7,621 bases of DNA, from contig RFTO01000048.1 of NCBI GenBank assembly GCA_009923375.1, positions 1 through 7,621 on the forward strand, written 5' to 3'. The DNA comes from Actinomycetota bacterium (GTDB lineage Bacteria > Actinomycetota > Actinomycetes > S36-B12 > UBA5976). The translations under genes were made by a program, and so were the position numbers. Below the pieces are notes generated by a model. The model did no database searches and was not told the DNA's origin. It saw only the letters and a program-made list of their open reading frames with translations. This document shows positions 1-5,354 of the stretch, one piece after another; within the stretch, counting starts at the first letter, position 1, and every line of letters begins with the position of its first letter.

Positions 1-414
1 ATAAAGTTGGCCGCCGTCGATCTTCAGCCCCACCACGTCGCCGCCCTTCAGCGAGCCCAGGTCGCGCTTTGCGCCGGCCGTGAGGTGTAATCCAGCACCG
101 GCAGCGTCAACAAAGTGCCCAGTCGACTCAATGACAATGTCCACGCCGAGTTCACCCCATGGCAGAGCTGCGGGATCGCGCTGCGCGAGAGTCTTCATCG
201 TGTGGGTGCCAGCGGTAATCGTATCCTCTGTGAAGGTCACCTCACCTGGAAAACGACCCAGAATGCTGTCGTACTTCAGCAGGTGGGCCAATGTGGCGTT
301 GTCCGTGAGATCGTTGACTGCGACGACCTGGACATCCGCCCCACCCGCCACCAAGGCGCGGTAGAAGTTGCGGCCAATACGGCCAAAACCATTGATACCA
401 ACACGGACGGTCAT
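1..414 (-). CDS. gap: Glyceraldehyde-3-phosphate dehydrogenase, N-terminal part (runs off left edge; last ~21 codons anomalous)
   Basis: This is the NAD-binding N-terminal half of class I GAPDH, the cytoplasmic glycolytic enzyme that oxidises and phosphorylates glyceraldehyde-3-phosphate to 1,3-bisphosphoglycerate. 138 codons are visible of a usual ~335. The Rossmann motif GINGFGRIGR spans residues 6-15, followed by VAVNDLTD (31-38, with the Asp that normally contacts the NAD ribose), KYDSILGRF (47-55) and the ESTGHF segment (96-101). The ATG at 412-414 is the natural start, six bases after a GAGGAG Shine-Dalgarno. The catalytic Cys region lies off the window. Oddity: after AGAK(R) at residues 113-117 a GAPDH should continue with a strand of the KVIISAP type. 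Instead the open frame reads DLGSLKGGDVVGLKI and onward to position 1, with no match to the family that I recognise, and each codon from 63 down to 10 ends in G or C. Identity of residues 1-116 is secure; the last ~21 codons may not belong to this gene. Confidence 0.93.
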   Translation of the reverse strand, partial: MTVRVGINGFGRIGRNFYRALVAGGADVQVVAVNDLTDNATLAHLLKYDSILGRFPGEVTFTEDTITAGTHTMKTLAQRDPAALPWGELGVDIVIESTGHFVDAAGAGLHLTAGAKRDLGSLKGGDVVGLKIDGGQLY

Positions 415-420
415 GTACGA

Positions 421-426
421 CTCCTC
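421..426 (-). promoter_or_regulatory. Ribosome binding site of gap
   Basis: GAGGAG on the minus strand lies six bases upstream of the gap ATG. It is a near-consensus Shine-Dalgarno and fixes the start codon. Confidence 0.85.
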
Positions 427-475
427 GAGTAAAATTCGGGCTGGCAACACGCTTTGCCCATGACTTTGGTCACAA

Positions 476-510
476 TAAGCGCACCCTAGCAATCACCAGT
501 GCTGCGCCAA
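476..510 (-). promoter_or_regulatory. Candidate housekeeping sigma promoter for gap
   Basis: On the minus strand TTGGCG (505-510) and TAGGGT (483-488) are separated by 16 bases. This fits the TTGNCN / TANNNT pattern of actinobacterial principal-sigma promoters. The start point would fall near 476, giving a leader of about 60 bases before the gap ATG. It sits in the 147-bp whiA-gap spacer, where a separate promoter for a highly expressed glycolytic gene would be expected. This is motif matching by eye; the transcription start is inferred. Confidence 0.4.
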
Positions 511-561
511 CGCTGGGCACGTGGGTTGCACCGGGCTATTTTTGCTCAGGTAAGCGACTAC

Positions 562-1539
562 TCAACTGAGCATGTCAGGCGTGACACTTGCCTCGGTCGT
601 GGGCAAACCCACATCGAGGGCGTGCTTGTCAGCAAGTGCTAGCAACCGGCGAATCCGGCCCGCGACAGCATCCTTGGTCATCGGTGGATCGGCCAGAGAA
701 CCAAGTTCTTCCAAGCTGGCCTGCTTGTGCGCGACTCTTAAGCGACCAGCATCTGCGAGGTGTTCAGGTACGTCATCGCCGAGAATCTCAAGCGCCCGTT
801 GAACCCGGGCCCCTGCAGCCACGGCTGCACGGGCAGAGCGTCGGAGATTTGCGTCATCGAAATTCGCCAGGCGATTCGCCGTGGCGCGTACTTCACGCCG
901 CACCCGCCGCTCTTCCCAGGCAAGCACGGAGTCATGTGCCCCAAGGTGAGCCAACATCGCCGAAATCGCGTCACCATCACGGATGACAACTCGATCGACA
1001 CCACGCACATCCCTCGCCTTGGCCACGATGTCCAAGCGACGCGCAGCGCCCACTAATGCCAGGCCAGCTTCTGGTCCTGGGCAGGTAATTTCAAGAGCGC
1101 TACTACGTCCTGGCTCGGTCAGTGAGCCGTGCGCCATGAATGCCCCGCGCCACGCTGCAACTGAGTCACATTTTCCACCGTTAACAATGGCTGCTGGCAA
1201 GCCTCGCACTGGTCGACCAGCCGTGTCCACGAGCCCAGCTTGTCTGGCGAGTAAATCTCCATGATGGGTGACACGAACGACGAAGCGCACACCCTTGCGC
1301 AAGCCCGTCCCCTGCAGCACCACCAACTCGCTGCTGTGTCCGAAAATTTCCTCGAGATCCTTGCGTAACCGTCGGGCTACCGATGCTGAGTCGAACTCTG
1401 CCTCCACAACGATTTTGCCGCCAACAATGTGCAGGCCCCCTCCAAAGCGAAGCAATGAGCAGGCTTCAGCTTTACGGCAGCAAGTTCGAGTAATGGAGAG
1501 GCGACTCAATTCATCTTTGACATCTGATGTCATCGCCAT
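562..1539 (-). CDS. whiA: WhiA, sporulation/cell-division transcriptional regulator
   Basis: This 325-residue protein is a full-length WhiA (family ~320-330 aa). WhiA combines a degenerate LAGLIDADG homing-endonuclease fold with a C-terminal helix-turn-helix. In Streptomyces it acts with WhiB to switch on division and sporulation genes; non-sporulating bacteria also carry it, with roles in division or growth. Visible landmarks: the N-terminal RTCCRKAE (18-25) and EIFGHSS (64-70); the second LAGLIDADG-like half, around AWRGAFMAHGSLTEPGRSS (129-147); the linker RATANRLANFDDAN (218-231); and the helix-turn-helix from about 270 to 303 (HKQASLEELGSLADPP, then TKDAVAGRIRRLL). The ATG at 1537-1539 is chosen because AAAGGAG lies seven bases upstream and the product starts MAMT like other actinobacterial WhiA. 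The frame stays open upstream to a GTG at 1584, but that start has no Shine-Dalgarno. The gene follows yvcK after 120 bp and precedes gap. Confidence 0.97.
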   Translation of the reverse strand: MAMTSDVKDELSRLSITRTCCRKAEACSLLRFGGGLHIVGGKIVVEAEFDSASVARRLRKDLEEIFGHSSELVVLQGTGLRKGVRFVVRVTHHGDLLARQAGLVDTAGRPVRGLPAAIVNGGKCDSVAAWRGAFMAHGSLTEPGRSSALEITCPGPEAGLALVGAARRLDIVAKARDVRGVDRVVIRDGDAISAMLAHLGAHDSVLAWEERRVRREVRATANRLANFDDANLRRSARAAVAAGARVQRALEILGDDVPEHLADAGRLRVAHKQASLEELGSLADPPMTKDAVAGRIRRLLALADKHALDVGLPTTEASVTPDMLS

Positions 1540-1546
1540 GAGCTCA

Positions 1547-1553
1547 CTCCTTT
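1547..1553 (-). promoter_or_regulatory. Ribosome binding site of whiA
   Basis: AAAGGAG on the minus strand, seven bases before the ATG at 1539. It decides the whiA start over the upstream in-frame GTG at 1584. A second purine-rich stretch, AAAGGTGG, lies immediately upstream at 1554-1561. Confidence 0.85.
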
Positions 1554-1560
1554 CCACCTT

Positions 1561-1576
1561 TCGCTCTTGCGAGCGA
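1561..1576 (-). promoter_or_regulatory. Hairpin with GCAA tetraloop in the whiA leader
   Basis: On the minus strand TCGCTC-GCAA-GAGCGA forms a perfect 6-bp stem closed by a C-G pair over a GCAA loop, a GNRA-type tetraloop that makes RNA hairpins unusually stable. The stem ends seven bases upstream of the AAAGGAG Shine-Dalgarno. There is no U-run after it, so it is not an intrinsic terminator. If transcription starts upstream, the hairpin would be in the whiA 5' leader or the yvcK-whiA intercistronic RNA. It could affect translation or mRNA stability. The structure is read directly from the sequence; the role is inferred. Confidence 0.5.
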
Positions 1577-1619
1577 TACCTCACAGTTGCGATTCACCGG
1601 TCCTGTTTGGTCCGTGCGT

Positions 1620-1643
1620 CCCCAGAGAGTTTCCCCAGAGAGT
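1620..1643. repeat. Pair of 11-bp direct repeats between yvcK and whiA
   Basis: CCCCAGAGAGT occurs at 1620-1630 and again at 1633-1643 on the plus strand (ACTCTCTGGGG twice on the minus strand), a 13-bp period with two bases between copies. The pair lies 16 bases downstream of the yvcK stop and about 80 bases upstream of the whiA start. Such spacing could be a tandem binding site or a small replication-slippage duplication. No further copies were seen in the spacer. Confidence 0.6.
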
Positions 1644-1659
1644 AACCCGCGAAGCATAC

Positions 1660-2574
1660 TCAAGCGCCCGTGGAACTCAACCAGTCCCGCAGAGTCCTTG
1701 CTAGAGCAGGGGGATCATGGACGGCTCCGTGTGCGGTTCTGATACGGCTGTGTATAACCGGGAAATCCAGCGCCTGCCACGATGTGGACGCATCACTGTC
1801 ATCGCAAATAATCACGCTTGGTGACACTCCAGGAGCACATCGCCGCAATGATTCAATGTAATCAGCCACTGTGACCTCCGATCCCTCGCGTCCGATGTGT
1901 GTGCCGTTCACATCTCGCACATTTGTGATGAGCGCCAGCCGCGCAATTGACTCTGAGATCGCCTCGATGACCCCTGGTACCAACAGTGGCGCCAGAACGC
2001 TGGTGTACCACGATCCAGGGCCGAGCAAGATAACGCTCGCGTCGCGAATGGCTGTCAATGCTTCAGCGGCAGCAGTGATATCACCTGGCACCGTGGTCAA
2101 CGACAAGATGTTGTCTGTGCAGCGCGCGATCTGTGCCTGACCGAACAAATCCACCCGCTCGCCGTTCTCACCCTCCACGACCGCATGCAGGTGATGTGGT
2201 TGCAATGACACGGGCAGTACAACGCCTCGGACATCGAGTGCCACAGCAGCCTGTTGCAGGCCAGTAACAGGATCAGATTGCTGCCACAATGCGGTGAGCA
2301 TCAAATTGCCAACGCTGTGTCCCGCTAAGGCACCCTGACCTTCAAAGCGATGCATCCATAAATTCTTGATCACCGAAGGTGGCGCCATAGCTGTCAGCGC
2401 CATTCGAAGATCGCCTGGCGGCAAGACATTAAATTCCTCACGCAGTCGCCCGCTAGACCCACCATCGTCAGCAACGGACACGATCGCGGTGACATCGGTG
2501 GATAGAAGCAGGGCCGCCTGCACGGTGGCCTGCAGTCCGTGTCCGCCACCGATAGCGACAATCTTGGTCGTCAC
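1660..2574 (-). CDS. yvcK: YvcK/CofD-like protein (gluconeogenesis factor family; CuvA in mycobacteria)
   Basis: This 304-residue protein belongs to the CofD/YvcK family with a Rossmann-like fold. B. subtilis YvcK and mycobacterial CuvA bind UDP-sugars such as UDP-GlcNAc and are needed for normal cell-wall synthesis and growth on some carbon sources; they are not CofD transferases. Family landmarks: IGGGHGL (8-14), VADDGGSSGRLR (34-45), LPPGDLRMAL (51-60), GHSVGNLML (85-93) and LGPGSWYTSV (184-193). The region from about 216 to 240, where relatives usually read N-L-x4-GET, here reads N-V-R-D-V-N-G-T-H-I-G-R-E-G-S, a divergent and apparently longer version. The start is the GTG at 2572-2574, which overlaps the rapZ stop in GTGA; its Shine-Dalgarno is weak, so translational coupling to rapZ is likely. 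The next gene, whiA, completes the conserved rapZ-yvcK-whiA trio. Somewhat shorter than many relatives (~310-340 aa). Confidence 0.95.
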   Translation of the reverse strand: MTTKIVAIGGGHGLQATVQAALLLSTDVTAIVSVADDGGSSGRLREEFNVLPPGDLRMALTAMAPPSVIKNLWMHRFEGQGALAGHSVGNLMLTALWQQSDPVTGLQQAAVALDVRGVVLPVSLQPHHLHAVVEGENGERVDLFGQAQIARCTDNILSLTTVPGDITAAAEALTAIRDASVILLGPGSWYTSVLAPLLVPGVIEAISESIARLALITNVRDVNGTHIGREGSEVTVADYIESLRRCAPGVSPSVIICDDSDASTSWQALDFPVIHSRIRTAHGAVHDPPALARTLRDWLSSTGA

Positions 2575-3464
2575 TCGCGCCCTATGTCGCGATGGTTCAC
2601 CTGATTGACAAAGCCCAATTCAGTCAGGGCCGACGACAATGCGGTGGTCATAGCGACGCTCCGATGTTTGCCGCCAGTGCACCCGATGGCGATGGATACG
2701 AACCGTTTGCCCTCAGCGAGGTACCCCGGCAACACCGTGGACAGCAACTCCACCAATTGCTTCAACACCACGGGGGCCGCCGTCGAACTCATAACGTAAT
2801 TGGCTACTGAGGGTTGAAGTCCAGTCTGTGACTTTAGCTCGGGCACCCAATGCGGATTGGGTAGAAACCGGAAGTCGAAAACGATATCGGCATCAACTGG
2901 TAGGCCGAACTTGAAGCCGAAGGACTGAATAGTTAAGTGCAGCGGCGCATCGCCACCAGAAAATAAGTCGCCAATGCGATGGCGCAATTCATGTGGAGTC
3001 AGCGCTCCCGTGTCCACAACGACATCGGCAATGGAACGCACATCCGCCATGAGTGAACGTTCATTTTGCACAGCAGCCAGCAAAGTGCCCGCTTGCTGCA
3101 ATGGATGTGGTCGCCGCGTATATTCAAAGCGCCGGACTAACACATCATCAGCGGCATCCAAAAAGAGCACACTCACGTCGTGCCCAGCCCCGCGCAGTCG
3201 CGACACCGACTCTGCGAACTCGTCGAAGAATCTGCCGGCTCGCACATCGACCACGATGCCGACACGGTGAACACCAAGCTTTGTGATCAGGTGGTCAACG
3301 GCCGTAGGAACCAACTGCGTTGGCAGGTTGTCGATGACATACCAGCCCAAGTCGTCCAGTGCCCAAGATGCGGTGGAGCGCCCAGCACCAGACATTCCGG
3401 TAACGATGGCGACTCGGACCGGCTCGGTGTTGGCGCCAACCGTTGACTGCACGTTGCTGCTCAT
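2571..3464 (-). CDS. rapZ: RapZ (YvcJ) nucleotide-binding protein
   Basis: This 297-residue protein is a RapZ/YvcJ-family P-loop protein. In E. coli RapZ is an RNA-binding adaptor controlling GlmS synthesis through the sRNA GlmZ. In Gram-positives YvcJ binds and hydrolyses nucleotides and its target is less clear. N-terminal half: Walker A GMSGAGRST (23-31, Arg replacing the usual Lys, as is common in actinobacterial members), DDLGWYVIDNLP (37-48) and a Walker B-like strand ending in D73 (VGIVVDVRAG, 68-77). C-terminal half: SFGFKFGLP (181-189), DADIVFDFRFLPNPHW (191-206) and IAIGCTGGKHRSVA (258-271), the most conserved part. The E. coli protein ends in basic residues used for sRNA binding; here the end is NHRDIGRE, without that run, so a GlmZ-type role is doubtful. 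The ATG at 3462-3464 lies three bases after the uvrC stop, and its only SD-like element (AGGA) overlaps that junction, implying coupling. yvcK overlaps its stop. Confidence 0.96.
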   Translation of the reverse strand: MSSNVQSTVGANTEPVRVAIVTGMSGAGRSTASWALDDLGWYVIDNLPTQLVPTAVDHLITKLGVHRVGIVVDVRAGRFFDEFAESVSRLRGAGHDVSVLFLDAADDVLVRRFEYTRRPHPLQQAGTLLAAVQNERSLMADVRSIADVVVDTGALTPHELRHRIGDLFSGGDAPLHLTIQSFGFKFGLPVDADIVFDFRFLPNPHWVPELKSQTGLQPSVANYVMSSTAAPVVLKQLVELLSTVLPGYLAEGKRFVSIAIGCTGGKHRSVAMTTALSSALTELGFVNQVNHRDIGRE

Positions 3465-3467
3465 GTC

Positions 3468-5345
3468 CTAATTCTGCACATTCTTCTTGGTAACTTCGGC
3501 CATTGATGCCTCCAGCGGCGAGACGTCCAGAGTTGCCTTGATAACTGCCGCAAGATTCCCACTGATTCCACGAACTGCGGCAATAGCCTCAACACTTGCA
3601 CTTTGAAGGGCACGCACGGAGCCAAACTCCGCGAGTAGCGCACTGCGACGAACTGGACCGAGCCCCGGCACCGCATCCAGAGCGCTCACCAGCATCGCTT
3701 TTGATCGCCGCTTTCGATGTAAGCCAATGGCGCTTCGGTGGGATTCGTCGCGCAGGCGCTGTAATAGAAAGAGGGCCTCACTGGATCGCCCCAGAATCGC
3801 CGGTAAAGGAAGTCCGGGGCGCCAGACTTCCTCAAGCCGCTTAGCCAATCCGATCACCGGCACCGCAAGTCCTAGAGATTCAATCTGCGCAGCAGCCGCT
3901 GCCACCTGCGCTGGGCCCCCATCAACGACAAGTAGATCAGGCATGTCCACAACGTCCTGCACTCCACTCTTAAAGCGCCGCGCAACAACCTCTTGGATTG
4001 CTGCCGGATCGCCTACGCCGTACTCACCTCTGATGCCGTAAGAGCGATAGGCATCTTTGGCTGGCAAGCCGTCGACGAACACAACGAGTGAGCCGACAAC
4101 ATTGGTGCCGGCTGTGTGCGAAATGTCGATGCACTCAATTCGATACGGCACAGTTGGCAGGCCAAGCGCTTCCTGCAGCTCCATCATGGCGGAACTGCGA
4201 GCGGTCAGATCGACGCTGCGCTTTAAAGATCCGACACGTTGCGCATCCAGCGCGTTCGCTTGGGCTGTCTCCATGAAGTCCTTCATCTGGCCGCGTTGCG
4301 GAACCCTGATCTCCACGCTCGCATGACGAGTCGCTGCCAGAACCGCCTCGACATCTGCCTGCTGCGCCAAGGCCAAGGGGACGAGAATCAGTGGTGGAAC
4401 CTGCATCTCCCCTGAGGCATAGAACTGACCGACCACCGCGGCCAACAGCGCTGACTCGGTCAGGTCCTCAACTCGTTCAACCGCGAATGAGCGCTGGCCT
4501 CGAACACGTCCCTGCCGGATATGGAACACCGAGATAAACGATTGCACCTCACCTGTTGCCATTGCGAAAACATCCGCATCCGCCTTGTCCGAGAAAACCA
4601 AAGCTGATTTTTCGAGGGCCTTCTTCACTGCTCCTAGGTCATCCCGGTAACGCGCAGCACCTTCATAATCCTGTGCTTGCGCCGCGTCGTTCATCTTGGA
4701 TGTCAGCTCGTCAACGATGGGCTGGGACCCACCGGCCATGAAGTCACAGAAGCGCAAGGCGATCAACCTGTGCTCGCTCTCGGTCACCCTCCCAACACAT
4801 GGGGCGCTGCATCTGTCGATGTGCGCCAATAGACACGGGCGGCCGCTTCGCTCTGCTTGCCGGAACACCCCAGGAGCGCATGACCTCACTGGAAAGACAC
4901 GCAGCAAGATGTCGACGGTCTCCCTGATCGCCCATGCCTGAGCAAACGGACCAAAGTAGCGGGTGCCTGGCTTGCGATTGCCCCGCATCACCGTCGGGCG
5001 AGGGAATCGCTCCCCAAGCGTTACCGCCAGATAGGGATAAGACTTGTCATCTCGGTATTTGATATTGAAACGGGGTGCGAATTCCTTGATCCATTGATAT
5101 TCCAGCTGCAGTGCTTCACGTTCATTGCTGACGACGGTCCAATCAACCCGGCAGGCGGTGGTGACCATCGTCAACGTCTTAGCCGTCAACGCAGCTGGAC
5201 TCTGAAAATACGAAGATAAGCGACTTCGCAAGGATTTGGCTTTGCCAACGTAGATGACTTGTTCGCGCTCATCCCAGAATCGATACACCCCCGGCTCAAC
5301 GGGGATTTCCCCTGCCGAGGGCTTGTAAGAGTCTGGGTTGGCCAC
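3468..5345 (-). CDS. uvrC: UvrC, excinuclease ABC subunit C
   Basis: UvrC makes both incisions around a DNA lesion in nucleotide excision repair, after UvrA2-UvrB loads UvrB. The 625 residues contain all expected domains. N-terminal GIY-YIG nuclease (about 17-95) for the 3' cut: GVY at 19-21, YVGKAKSLRSRL at 32-43 including catalytic R40, and LE with E82. A four-cysteine cluster C156, C171, C179 and C183 matches the iron-sulfur ligands described for E. coli UvrC. A UVR motif that binds UvrB lies at about 208-243. The RNase H-like nuclease for the 5' cut has D407 (ECIDISH), D475 (VVDGGPAQ) and H536 (DESHRSA) as likely triad. Two helix-hairpin-helix motifs are at about 555-605 (VPGLGPVRR, VRGISG). 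The start is the GTG at 5343-5345, giving MANPDSYKP as in other actinobacterial UvrC. It follows the uvrA stop by nine bases without a clear Shine-Dalgarno, suggesting coupling to uvrA. Confidence 0.98.
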   Translation of the reverse strand: MANPDSYKPSAGEIPVEPGVYRFWDEREQVIYVGKAKSLRSRLSSYFQSPAALTAKTLTMVTTACRVDWTVVSNEREALQLEYQWIKEFAPRFNIKYRDDKSYPYLAVTLGERFPRPTVMRGNRKPGTRYFGPFAQAWAIRETVDILLRVFPVRSCAPGVFRQAERSGRPCLLAHIDRCSAPCVGRVTESEHRLIALRFCDFMAGGSQPIVDELTSKMNDAAQAQDYEGAARYRDDLGAVKKALEKSALVFSDKADADVFAMATGEVQSFISVFHIRQGRVRGQRSFAVERVEDLTESALLAAVVGQFYASGEMQVPPLILVPLALAQQADVEAVLAATRHASVEIRVPQRGQMKDFMETAQANALDAQRVGSLKRSVDLTARSSAMMELQEALGLPTVPYRIECIDISHTAGTNVVGSLVVFVDGLPAKDAYRSYGIRGEYGVGDPAAIQEVVARRFKSGVQDVVDMPDLLVVDGGPAQVAAAAAQIESLGLAVPVIGLAKRLEEVWRPGLPLPAILGRSSEALFLLQRLRDESHRSAIGLHRKRRSKAMLVSALDAVPGLGPVRRSALLAEFGSVRALQSASVEAIAAVRGISGNLAAVIKATLDVSPLEASMAEVTKKNVQN

Positions 5346-5354
5346 GTCGCCGCG

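Noticed and set aside
1..90. A frameshift in gap explaining the loss of similarity
   Set aside because: The other two minus-strand frames of this stretch give Arg/Pro-rich sequence with no GAPDH resemblance.
499..520. Imperfect dyad (GTGC ... GCAC) overlapping the candidate gap -35
   Set aside because: Only 12 of 22 positions match in the symmetric alignment; too weak to call an operator.
415..561. Intrinsic terminator after whiA, or on the plus strand using the short T-run at 539-543
   Set aside because: There is no GC-rich stem followed by a T-run on the minus strand; on the plus strand the T-run is preceded only by a 3-bp stem.
562..1584. Longer WhiA beginning at the in-frame GTG at 1584 (15 extra residues)
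   Set aside because: No ribosome binding site precedes it, the extension lies in the hairpin region, and the ATG at 1539 has AAAGGAG at seven bases and gives the usual MAMT start.
1540..1659. WhiA self-binding sites (GACAC) or a standard -35/-10 promoter upstream of whiA
   Set aside because: No GACAC or GTGTC occurs in the spacer and no TTGNCN/TANNNT pair at proper spacing was found.
5346..5354. LexA/SOS operator between uvrA and uvrC
   Set aside because: The gap is only nine bases and holds no operator-like sequence; uvrC most likely depends on the promoter upstream of uvrA.
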